The position numbers were made by a program, and so were the translations under genes. From the NCBI RefSeq assembly GCF_040954645.1, contig NC_092806.1, positions 127,990,952 through 128,054,951 of the forward strand: DNA of 64,000 nucleotides. Direction: 5' to 3'. Below are positions 1 to 57,345 of the stretch, piece after piece. Under the pieces are notes generated by a model. It was not told where the DNA came from. It saw only the letters and a list, made by a program, of their open reading frames with translations, and did not search any database. This stretch comes from Diabrotica undecimpunctata. Its lineage: Eukaryota; Arthropoda; Insecta; Coleoptera; Chrysomelidae. Position 1 is the stretch's first letter. Every line of letters starts with the position of its first letter.

Positions 1-235
1 TCGAAGGTGACAGAAAAGTTAAGACTACATATTCATGAAGATAATAATATGTTTAAAACAAAAAATGGCAGAACAAATTTTGGAGAAAAATTAATTGCAA
101 AAACGAAAATTAATAAAATTGAGAAAAATATTTTTATCTTTTGTAGTTAATGATGAATATTTCGAGTATGATATTCTACTTGGATTAGATTTCATTTTGA
201 ATTTTCGAATGAAACTTTCAAAATAAAAATTAAAA
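1..235 (+). mobile_element. Retropepsin-like scrap of an LTR retrotransposon
   Basis: Translation near 150-196 gives VVNDEYFEYDILLGLDFI, resembling the C-terminal part of Ty3/Gypsy-type aspartic proteases (ILLGLD box). The upstream SKVTEKLRLHIHEDNN frame is separated from it by stops. The fragment starts outside the window. No LTR is visible. The identification rests on one motif. Confidence 0.4.
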
Positions 236-239
236 ATAA

Positions 240-615
240 AGATGCCACGATTGTGAAGAAAAAGATGCCCTCACTGTGGGAGAGAAAGATGCCGCCGATG
301 TGGAAGAAGAATATGCCACCACTGAGGGAGAGAAAGATGCCACCGCTGTGGTAAAGGAAAAAGTAGATAAGCCAAAGATAGGGGACTATGTCATCCAGTA
401 CGAGATGTCTCTGTTTCCAGGAGTGGTGACTGGAGTGGAAAAGCAAGCAGTGGATGTTAGCACCATGGAGAAATGTGGAAGATTTTGAAAGTGGCAAGAC
501 CAGCTTATGTACGAATTTGCTGACGTAATTCAAGCCAAAATAAATGCATCCGTCCAAATTTCTCACAGAGAAATTTTTCAAGTGCCTGAAATGGACATTT
601 ATGCGAATAATTAGA
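240..615 (+). mobile_element. C-terminal module of a DNA-transposon protein, broken
   Basis: Starts with imperfect roughly 24-bp direct repeats (GAGAGAAAGATGCC...) and then reads IGDYVIQYEMSLFPGVVTG...MEKCGRF-stop-KWQ...EIFQVPEMDIY. A 'GDYV..YE..LFPG..., M.K.G..WKW, ...PEM' module is common at the C-terminus of insect transposon proteins. The stop at 486-488 (TGA) replaces the expected Trp codon. Family not assigned. Confidence 0.35.
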
Positions 616-918
616 ATTACCAATAATGACTTAACTAACTTCTTTTATTTATTTTTTGTGGATAATAACATTTGTTTTTATTATTAATAAAGCTTTCTGA
701 TTCAACTGTTGGGGTGATTTTATGACTGATCAACTACATATTATGCTCACATACACATGGGCGACTTTGTGACATATCTAATATTCAGATCATAATTACA
801 GGCGATTTACAGAGAGGTAAAATTGTGACAAATATTTTTGTAAACTACTGTATTTTTTGTAAATTTTTTCCAGTAATATCCAGCTAATTTAGAAGTTAAA
901 AGTTTCTTAAGTAAATTT

Positions 919-3122
919 CTTAAGAAAATATGCTCTCCTTCAAGCCATCCTGCAAGAAAAAATATTTGGAAAACGAGGTCCAGGAAGAAGAAGAACATCT
1001 TGGTTAAAGAACCTCAGAATCTGGTTCAATACAACATATGTGCTGCTTTTCCGCGCTGCTGCAGATAAGATATAGTAATAATAATAATAATAATAAAACT
1101 TTATTCATCTTTGCAGATTATTTACATAATATCGGACATGTCAAAGTAAAAAGAAACGTTAAAGACTACCTATACAATATAAACATACACATAAATATAG
1201 AAACAACATACAACATATCTAAGACATAAATTCCAAAACACTATAAAAGCATGACTCGATGAGATAAGTCTTCAATTTATTCTTAAATGCCCTATCATCA
1301 TCTGCTTCACTTTTTAATTTTAATCGGAGCTGATTAAAAAACCTTACGCCGCTATAATCAGGGTTTTTTTCAAACATAGAAGTGTAATGTTTAGGAGTCC
1401 TAAAGAAATCTTTTTTTCTGGTACGATAATTGTGTACATCTGAATTTGATTTCAATCTATTAATATTAGCTTTTGTATACAGAATACTTCTGTATATAAA
1501 AATTGAGGGAACAGTGAGTATTTGATATGTTCTAAAATGCTCTCTACACGTATGTCTATATGGTAAATTAAAAATCAAGCGAATTATGCGCTTTTGGGCC
1601 ATAAAAACTTTCGAGACATTTGTTGCACTGCTCCATAAAACAATATTATATGACAAATGTGAATAGATGATAGCGTAATAAACATTAAGTATCTGTTCCG
1701 TTGTAAATAAGTATTTGAGTTGCAAAAGAGCATAGTATCCAGAATTAATTTTCGAACATACATGATTAATATGTACCTCCCAGCTCATATTACTGTTTAG
1801 ATGTAGTCCTAAAAACTTTGTAGTGTCAGATAAAGTGATAAAATCATTGTCGACTTTGACAGAGAAATTTTCCTTTATTGGAGTTTTTATATAAAATTGC
1901 ATACATACTGTTTTACTCGAATTTACTATTAAGGAGTTTTTTTCGCACCAAGACGTAAACTCATGGGCTACGGTATTGAGTTTTAACCTCAAAGTCGTGT
2001 CATCAGCATACAAAAAAATATTTTCCGTACTCATATATTTAGGCATATCATTGATATAACAAAGAAATAACAAAGGACCCAGTATTGATCCTTGTGGAAC
2101 GCCAAGATCAACTGCATACAAATCTGATTGATAATGACCGACTTTGACATACATCTGTCGATATTCTAGATAGGATTGTAACCATTTTAAAAAATTACCT
2201 CGAAATCCAAGTCCGTTTAGTTTACAAACTGCTACATTTAAATTTATAGAGTCAAAAGCTTTAGTTAAATCAAAAAAGAGGGCTCCAACAAATTTCTTTT
2301 GATCTAATGAACTATAAATGAATTTAAAAAATGTTGTTGATGCACTCTCGGTTGATTTACCTGGAAGAAATCCATTTTGATATGAACTTATTATGGTATA
2401 TTTACTAAGAAATGACAACATCCTTTTATGAATGCATTTTTCAATAACCTTACACAAGACAGTTGGTACGGTAATTGGTCTATAATTTTCTAACATAGTT
2501 TTGTTTCCTCTTTTAAATATTGGGGAAACGATAAGAATTTTCAAATCAGTGGGAAAAATACCCATCTCTACTGATTTATTTATTAAATCAGTTAACGGTT
2601 GAATAATGTACACGCTCATATGTTTAACTAGCTTTGTGGAAATGTAATCAATACCCACTGAATTTACATTTTTTAAGGATGAAACAGCTTCGGCAACATC
2701 GCTATAGTCAATAGAATGGAAGAAGAATGTTTGGTCAACATTTAAGGTCGTATAGTTTTTAAATTGTGAATTTCCATATTTGGCATTTAATGCATTTTTT
2801 GAAAATGATGAAAAGAATACGCCGAAAGCATTTGCCATCTCTTTTTTATCGTTTATGAAACTTCCTAAGTGTTCGATTTTTTCTATGTTTTTATACTGTC
2901 CTTTTTTCCAGTTTTGATATTAACTGTTTTCCAAATAAATTTTTGCTTTTGATAGTTATTTTTGTTGTGAAAAGTATTCTGGAAACAATGCTTTTTTGCT
3001 TCTTGAATTTTATCAGTATAGTTCTTTTTGTCTTCTTTATATTTTAATTTTGTCATAAAGATAAAGATTGTCATGATGATCGCCAACATTCGTAACGGAT
3101 AGGCATATCAAGAAGAAGAAGA
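919..3122 (+). mobile_element. RTE-type non-LTR 3' stub (copy a), split by a CR1-like insertion
   Basis: Two parts, 919-1072 and 3058-3122, join to encode the C-terminal tail of an RTE/BovB-like ORF (LLQAILQEKIFGKRGPGRRR...ANIRNG-stop) followed within about 10 nt by an (AAG)n tail. Direct repeats AAGTAAATTT at 909-918 and 3123-3132 are its target-site duplication. It is nearly identical to the copy at about 6510-6680. Confidence 0.8.
1073..3057 (-). mobile_element. CR1/Jockey-superfamily non-LTR retrotransposon, 5'-truncated
   Basis: A long - strand ORF (2838-1219) carries a full reverse-transcriptase domain: NYRPITV, FFDLTKAFDSI, LGVPQGSILGPLLF and the catalytic FLYADDT, then a thumb region and C-terminal domain. 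The preceding linker (KLKYKEDKKNYTDKI) is in another frame, the shift lying in the A-run near 2900-2907. The endonuclease is missing (5' truncation). The 3' end is an (ATT)n microsatellite (1074-1097 on the + strand). A 6-bp AAGATA repeat (1067-1072, 3058-3063) flanks it inside the RTE stub. Clade assignment (CR1 versus Jockey) is by motif style only. Confidence 0.85.
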
Positions 3123-3132
3123 AAGTAAATTT

Positions 3133-3699
3133 TTCAATATAATAATTCCATAAAAAATATCTTGAAATTGAAAAAAACTGCTGAATCTGTCACAAAGTTG
3201 CCTCGTTTTACATTAAATAAATTTTGTTTTTTGTTTAATTTTTTCAACAAAAAATAAAATTTGTTTAATTTATGTTTACGTTTAATTTTGTTAGTTTTGG
3301 TTCACGCCGAGTATTTCATTTCCCCGGTACCACCCATATGTGAAAGTAAATTCCCTTATCTGTCATTTGGGACGATCTCGATGGAGGACTAGAAGCCCCA
3401 CACCAGAAAAACATAATAAGAAAAACTTTAAGTATTACAGTTATTAATATATAATAATATAAATGTATTAAAATTTTGGTCATCCTCGAAGTAAATCACT
3501 AAGACGAACCTGATAAAATATCTCTTCTTTATTTATTAAATATATGTGTACGATGTGTACATTCAAACACTTCCTATGGCAACGAAAGTAAATAAGTGAA
3601 AAACTATACCATTATCTGTTCATACGTGAATATTATGATCGATTTTTCAAACATCACCTATTAATTTCATGTAACAGAAAAACTTTATTAAGTAACAAA
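3133..3699. other. AT-rich region upstream of Ir25a; possible promoter and 5' UTR
   Basis: No ORF or repeat was recognised. It directly precedes the Ir25a start codon and so should hold the 5' UTR and perhaps the core promoter, but I cannot place a TATA box or initiator with any confidence. Non-coding upstream exons outside it are possible. Confidence 0.3.
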
Positions 3700-50131
<46,432 letters not shown>

Positions 50132-50281
50132 ATCTATAAGATATTGTGTATTTGCACATTGAAATGCTGTTTTAAGCAGTTGTTTTTTGTACCACGTCAA
50201 GTTTTTTATGCACTTCGATTTTTATGAAAAATTGCAGTTTTATTTTACAGTGTAGCATTCTGGTGTTATAATCGTTGTGGC

Positions 50282-50287
50282 AATAAA
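50282..50287 (+). terminator. Polyadenylation signal for Ir25a
   Basis: Canonical AATAAA 151 bp after the Ir25a stop codon, followed by T- and GT-rich sequence. It is the first AATAAA after the stop, so it probably sets a short 3' UTR. Confidence 0.7.
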
Positions 50288-50384
50288 GATGAGTGATATT
50301 ATTTTCTGAACATTATACGTATTTTATTATTTGTTTTAATATAGCTACAAGTATTATATAAAATAGATATGTTAAAATAAAATT

Positions 50385-52040
50385 ATAAGTCGGGAATAGA
50401 AGGACAAATGAATGGAGGAGCAGATACAACAATGAAATAGAGACTCTCTTCGGGAAAGGAAACATCGTAAGATACATAAAAGCCAATAAATTAAGATGGG
50501 CAGGCCACGTGGTACGGAGTGATGACGACAGACTGATTAGCAATGTGTTTTGGGAAAGACCAGATGGTAGAAGATCGACAGGAAGGCCTAGATAAAGGTG
50601 GAAAGACGCAGTCAGGGAAGACCTGGAGAAGATGGAAGTAAGGCCATGGGAAATAATAGCACAGGATCGGAATCAATGGAAGGCAATAGTAAACGCGGCA
50701 AAAACTCACGAAGAGTTGTAAAAGCCAATGATGATGATGAATAGAAGGACAAAATACCGAATCCACGGAATACTTATACAGAAGAAGAATATCAGAAAAG
50801 ATTGCTGGGAATGAAGTATTAAGAAACGATACGATCAAGAAAAGCTGGGAAAAATTCAAAAATAACATAATTAATCCAGCAACAGAATCACTTGGAGAGA
50901 CTAAAGTAACGAACGCCCCATGGTTTAGAGAGGAATACAGAACACAACAAATACAACATACATATAACTACTATAAACAAATCAGAAATGTTTACCGTCA
51001 GTAAAATACTGGCAGAGCTTCTCAAAAGGCATGAAACACAGTTTCTACAAAACACAGAAACAAATATGAAGAATGATCAGAGGACAAAGAAAAGAAATGA
51101 ACAAACTAATAAAACGAAACGCATTCAGAAGGAAACATAAGCAGACTAACTTCGATCCTTATTTGCTAAAGGTGACGATAATGAACCATCAACATCGACG
51201 CCACCAATTGACGACAAATAAATAAATATTAAGGAGAAAGAGGTAAAGGGAGCATTAAGACCAGATCTGATCAAACAACTATTAAAACTAATCCAAAAAA
51301 TAATAGAACAAAACAGAATACCACAAGAATGGAGATCAATCATTGTAATAGCTCTAAAACGACACAACAAAAGTAAAAGTAGAAGAAGAACTAACTGAAC
51401 CAATTGATGCTGGCAATGTCCTCTATCCTCTATTGTTCAACCTGCCCATGGATAAAATAATAAAAAAAGTAAGAAATAAAAAAGGATACCAAATGGGAGA
51501 AAAACAACTTAAAATTTAAAATGTTAATTTCCCCAAAAAAGACAAACTGCATGGTTATAACGACAAATTTGGTAAGACGGAAATTGGAGCTGGAAGGTCA
51601 GATAATAGAGCAAGTGGTGGAGTTTAAATATCTAGGCATCACATCAAGCTACGAAAATCTCGAAGCAGAAATGGAAAATCAAATGAATATAGCAAACATA
51701 TCCGCAGATTGCCTGAATGAAACTGAAATGAAAATATTAAGAAATAAATGAAAGACAGAAAAATACAAAATAGTCATCAGACCAATAATAACATGCGCTG
51801 CAGGAACACGACCTGATACAGAGGGGACAAAAAGGATGTTAGAAATAACATACGACGTACATGCAAGGTGGAGAACATCATGGACTGAGTAGGAAATAGA
51901 CTAGTAGAATGGAACAATCATATAAGCCGAATGATAACAAACAGGGTAGTAAAGATGGCGAGGACAGTTCACCAATAGGAAGAGGAAGACCACGAAAACG
52001 ATGGAAAAACAATTTACTAGGGGCACATTAAAAAACAGAT
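50385..52040 (+). mobile_element. Decayed non-LTR copy downstream of Ir25a
   Basis: Flanks of the stub at 50409-50739, then in broken frames GNEVLRNDTIKKSWEKFKNNII, TNAPWFREEY, RPDLIKQLLKLIQKIIEQNR (about 51260-51345; the uninterrupted counterpart of the element at 20.2 kb), and 51521-51751 LISPKKTNCMVITTNLVRRKLE...IIEQVVEFKYLG. Large internal deletions and many stops. Confidence 0.7.
50409..50739 (+). mobile_element. RTE-like 3' stub with 14-bp target-site duplication
   Basis: Encodes LRWAGHVVRSDDDRLIS...GRRSTGRPR-stop-RWKDAVREDLEKM...DRNQWKAIVNAAKTHEEL-stop and ends with an (ATG)n tail. AATAGAAGGACAAA is duplicated at 50395-50408 and 50740-50753. A different family from the AAG-tailed stubs. 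Confidence 0.88.
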
Positions 52041-53568
52041 AGTCATGTTTCTATAAAAAGAAGAAAAAAATTATCGCCGCTACTTGGTCGGGGACTGCTT
52101 ATTCAATATATTCGCAGCTAACCACCATATCTGAAGTCTGTCCACTATCAGTCACCTGCGACTTTGCTGGTATCCTACAGCTCAAACTCAGCTGACTTTC
52201 TATTCGCCTTCGCTATTCGATTATATACATAGATACAATTCTTTGGGTGATATAAATTGTGTGTGATGGTAATTACTTTTCTTTTTTTATTAATACCAGT
52301 TTGTAAACATCCTTTGTGTAGTATGGTTATTTTAGCTTTCAGTTCTTCCCGCAATAATAATTTTTAGGTTTCTTAATAATAAAATAAAACAAAAATGTAT
52401 TTCTATTTTGTTTACTTTATATACAAAACAGAGAACAATACTACCGAGTACTTAGTATATTTATGGTAAAAAAAGTATACATAAAATGGCTAATAAAAGT
52501 CTATGTACAAAGCATAAAATAAATAATAAAAGTGAAATCACATAAAAATACAAAGTTTAAATATTAAAAATAAAAACATCTTCATGGAGTTTAAGCCGAA
52601 AATGCTTGGGTTATTAAGAAGAATATTTTACAAAAATACAATACTTTTTTCTTATATCTAATGTCACTGATACGACTCTTTATAAATATATGGACACTGT
52701 TTAACATTATAGTAGTAGATTTATCAATAATAAAATAGCGACGTTTTTGAATTTTAAAATAATACGTGATCAATTGCTCAAAAAATATTTAAACATATTT
52801 CTGTATGTAATATTGGCCCAGATAGAATACTGACTTAGAATATCAGAGAGCAATGAACCGAATAATTCTAAAACAGGACTAAAATCACAGATGTAATAGA
52901 AGAAGTGAGCAAAATGAAATAGTGTTGAGTTACACGCATGGAAAGAACACAATTTGATAACAGATAGGTTCATACAGCTACACATTGGAGGCTCAGCAAA
53001 CAAAAATAGATATATGGGCCCCAGAAAGGATAGCTAAATATCCGAACTACGTTAAGTAAACATTGGATACGAAAGCACATAGCAGAGATCAAAGGAAGAA
53101 CTTATGTAAAAGCTATGTCCAAAGGTAGATGGGAATAGATTGAAAAGAGAAAAATGGAACTGATACAACAGAATGAACAATAGCAGGGTAAATAGAAATA
53201 TATGATATAAATATTCGACGATTCCTAGAGTTAGCGTTGGAATCTGGGGAAAAGATTTCTTTCTTTTTAGCAAAATTAATAATGAAGATCTAAGAATTGT
53301 TCTTACAAATGCTGAAATTTTATAAGGCAGGACATAAGAAAAGAGTTATATTTAGAAGTATAATCATAATCACGGGTTTTTAAACATTGCATATATTGCT
53401 TCTAAATTTAATTTGGTACTATCGTTGAAAAGTTAGTTTGTGATCTATTTTTACACAATGAGTAATTTCTAATAAACAAATATGACAAGAGAAATTCTGT
53501 ATCAAATACTGATTCTACACGATTAATATGACTTCGTATGATATAATATATATCGGAACTTGTTTTAA
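52041..53568. other. Intergenic, one possible RTE scrap
   Basis: About 52880-53190 (+) reads in broken frames like the C-terminal domain of RTE (KEHNLITDRFIQLHIGGS...RIAKYPNY). The rest is AT-rich with no feature. Confidence 0.35.
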
Positions 53569-56342
53569 CCCTCACAATACTGTGTGGTCACATATATCTA
53601 GATAAACGCGGCTCTAAAATGTATTGAGATGGAATAACTCAGTAGAGTACAGTTTTCGCTTAGGTATAACTTATAGAAAGTCATTATTTTCAGTCTCAGT
53701 CTACATCAAACACTGGCTGATTGTAGTTTGCGCACGTGTTCTTTGTATGGTGACGATATTTTTATTAGTTTCTTTCTTTTATTCTGTGGATTATTTGTGC
53801 CCACGAGATTACTGTAGTAGATTATACCAGAAAAAGGTAAGTCTTTTGTAGTTTCGCACCTGTATATAAACATCGATTTGATTCTTCCCGTATAGTTAGC
53901 CAAGATTTCGCTTACAAAAACACAGACACTATAAACCAGTTAAACGGTTGTTGATATAATGTTGCAAACAAAAGAGTGTTTATTCATACATTGTTATTAA
54001 CAATGAAGCATAGAAAAATTAGTGCATTTAGTTAAATTTGCAGATCGCTTGAGTAATTATACACACACGCGTTGCCTCAATGTAAAAAACAACTCTTAAA
54101 TCAACTGCCTTTTCTGAGAGATGATTTCAATCTGCCAAACAAAATAGTCGTTTGCGATAGCAGGTGCTATCATTTCATTGCTGCTATATCAAGTACCGTT
54201 TACTGGTATATCTTGATTTAGTTTTTAGATAAGTGGTTTGTGTGATTCATTCACTTACTTTTGGTAAAGCATTTGTCACGCGTATTTTAATTGGTATATA
54301 TAATCTTGTGTATCTATGTTATTTTGTTTATTCTGTTTACTTGCTTTAAATATAGTTTATTTATAGCCCTCTTGCTTTTATTTTTCTATGGTAATATAAA
54401 AACCCCCAGCGGAATAGTTCTAGATTGACGATAGTCATTCTATTACCTTTCTGATGGCCTAAATTGTTATATAGAGGTTATCGTATGTGCGGAAAGCAAC
54501 AAAGTCATTGTATTTTTTTGGAGTTTTTTATATGTGTGTGAAATAAACGCCTTCTGGGACTTATACATCCCAGCAGTAATGATTTGGAGAATATATTTCT
54601 CCCAGCGGTGTTTTCTTGAATAATATTATTTATTGCGTTTCAGGATAAATCTCGCTCTCACGCAAAAAGAATTGGAAGATACAGTCGAAGATTTATCTGA
54701 TTTGGAGGTGACACAAGATCCTTTTTACGACAGTGATGACAGCGCCGATTCAGAATATAAAATGCTCTGATACCGGTTACGACTTCTCATTTAATGAACC
54801 TGAAGTTGAACAACTGAGCGAACTAGCTGAAGAGAAAGTATATAATCAAATTGAAGCTGAAGAAGGTAGTCATTCAATTGATGATTGACAGCAGCCACAT
54901 ATGTTAAAATGTTAACAACTTCGTCCCAAAGTATGTTATCCCCTCGCATGAAAAATCGACGCTTACAGATAAAATAAATAGAGATTCTTCTGTAATTAGC
55001 TGCTTCTACTTACTATTTCCGAAATGTTTTAAAATGCAAATAAATCACTATAAAGATCTGCGTTTGAAAATATTAGAAGAACCAAAGAAAAGGAATATTC
55101 AAGAAACATCTCCAGGTGAAATCTTCAAAGTTGTTTTAGGATGTGCCTCTATAATGTCCTGTAATTGTTTGCTGTCAATTCTCCTTTACTGGTCCAACCT
55201 CAAGTCTTTAGGCAATACAGCCATACAAGAAGCAATATCCAGGGTTCGGTTTTTTACTACTTATGTCTAAGTTATATTTCAATGAACCCGATAAACCAAA
55301 TGATCCATTAGAAGTGTATTATATAGAAGTTCTTTCCTGATTGAAGAAAACTTTTCTAGTCGCGAGAAAAGACAGTACCTTTCATGACTAAATTCAAGGG
55401 AAGTTCTTCTCTAAAATTATACCTCCCCTTGAAACCGAGAGATAAAGTTATAGACCAGGTGCGGTAAAAAAACGAAACCAATAGATGACACACTTGGTCA
55501 GCGAGTTATACTAAAATTAATTGAAATAATAACAAGCACTAATGTAGTATTATATTTCGACCGCTTCTTTACATCTCCTTTACTGCTAAATACCATAAAA
55601 TAGTCTTGTGTTGAAAAATTCACGTTAAACAGAAAAATAAGTATATTAAAATTTGGGGCCGCTCAGAAAGAGATAAATGCGAAATGCCTGAATACAAAGA
55701 GGGTATAACAGCTAGTGGATGGAAAGACACCAAATATGCACTAGTCGTGAGCAGCTATCATAATAGCACAACCAGATTAATAAAACGAAAGCTGAAAGAT
55801 AGCAGTCTAAAATAAATTAGTTGTCCAGACGTGAAAAAAGGTTTTTTTGAATAACGACAGTCTTTAACAACTTTGTTATCGAGTTGGCAGAATCGCTAAT
55901 TAGTGGATGTAGATCAAAATCATCGCACAAAAGAACAAGGAAATAAGGCCACATTTCAAAGAGAGTATAGTATTGCACTAATATTGGTAATCCTCTTCCA
56001 ATGGAAAACGATGGGAGGAATAGATATGTTCATTGTAAAAACCTTCAAATTGAAGAAACAACAAAAATAATTTGTCGTAGTGCCAAATACTTCATGTTAT
56101 ACACAGAATGTTTTATTGTTCATAAAAATAAACTTTTTTCATTCATTCCATCATAGCGTTTCTTTATTACTGTTTACCCCATTATTCTTTACTACTGGGA
56201 TAAATATGTCCCAGGACTTTTTCAAAGACTAGTTTATGCAAAAATTTAAAATTCAGAATTTATGTTTTTGAACTCCATATGACCAGAACTTATATATTTA
56301 AAATAGAAGATGTAATAAAATCCAAATGCCGTATTGAAAGGG
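53569..56342 (+). mobile_element. PiggyBac-family transposon 2, TTAA-flanked, heavily decayed
   Basis: Flanked by TTAA (53565-53568 and 56343-56346), with ends CCCTCACAATACTG and the complement of GTATTGAAAGGG (inverted termini CCCTYWCAATAC). Internal frames show an acidic N-terminal stretch (ELEDTVEDLSDLEVTQDPFYDSDDSADSEY, about 54665-54765) and later piggyBac-like scraps: KGSSSLKLYLPLKPRDKV, SGWKDTKYALVVSSYHN and GGIDMF at the last catalytic Asp block (about 56015). Stops throughout. Much older than piggyBac 1. Intergenic. Confidence 0.82.
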
Positions 56343-56694
56343 TTAATTAACATCGTCTCTATTTTTAACATTGCTTACAGAATATCCGGTTTTCTTACGT
56401 CATAACAGAAATTCTTTAAGGCAGATGATCACGTACTAATATAATATCTACAGTAAAAAACAAGGCGCTGTGTTTCACCTAGTTTTCTGCTCGATTTAAG
56501 GCTTAGTAGATAAAATTGTACATTTAAAACAATATACGTTAACATTTGTATAAAACTGGTTTTCATATCATAAAACTAAAAGTAGTTGCTAATTTTCTTA
56601 TGAACCAAAAATTTTGAAAGCTACATGACTTTTAACTCAGAATGTAGCGTCAGATCTACACGAGAAAAAGTAAGTAACTTCCTTAGCAATTTCA

Positions 56695-57345
56695 TCATAA
56701 GTCAATAGTCTGTGATAGTTCTAACTTTTTCTTCAGTCCGCTTTTGTCCATCTCTAGTTCTACAGTTAAATTTTCAATTTCGGCTTCCAGCGCTCTGGTT
56801 CTTCTAAACATTTGAACGTAGTTCATCTGTAGCTGTCGTTGGTATCTGAGAACCTTTTCTTTTTCTTGTACCCAGATTCTTCTTTCATTTTCAAATTGCT
56901 TGGTTTTAGCCGATATTTCTGCTTTAAGATTTTCTATTTCATTTACGCTCTCTTCCTCTACATCAATATTTATTTTCTTGATTTCAATGTTATCGTTACA
57001 ACCATCCTCGTTGATATAATTTGCTTTATTTCTTCCAGGTTCCACATGGGAATAATCTTTTAAACTCATATCTGAGAGTTCTTCTCTCAGTTCTTTAATT
57101 TCCGCCTTTAATTTTTCTGTTTCTTCATAATTTGAATTAACTTTCATGTTTTTTTCATAAACTGGTGATGGTGACACTTTTAGTTGTTCTATTTGCCTTT
57201 TAAGCTCCTCTATTTCTTCATCTTTGGAATTTGTTATTGAATGTAAATTTTCTAGTTCTTGATTTTTTTGTTCCAGTTGATGTCGAAGATCACGTTGGTC
57301 TGTTCGGAATAGGATAAACTCCTGGTTTTTATTAGTTTGATCAAT
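56695..57345 (-). CDS. LZTS-like terminal exon
   Basis: Begins IDQTNKNQEFILFRTDQRDL in phase 0 after TTTTTCAG, continues through an acidic loop (NEDGCNDNIEIKKINIDVEEE) to the C-terminal LRYQRQLQMNYVQMFRRTRA box and stop TGA (56695-56697). Confidence 0.85.
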   Translation of the reverse strand: MDQTNKNQEFILFRTDQRDLRHQLEQKNQELENLHSITNSKDEEIEELKRQIEQLKVSPSPVYEKNMKVNSNYEETEKLKAEIKELREELSDMSLKDYSHVEPGRNKANYINEDGCNDNIEIKKINIDVEEESVNEIENLKAEISAKTKQFENERRIWVQEKEKVLRYQRQLQMNYVQMFRRTRALEAEIENLTVELEMDKSGLKKKLELSQTIDL

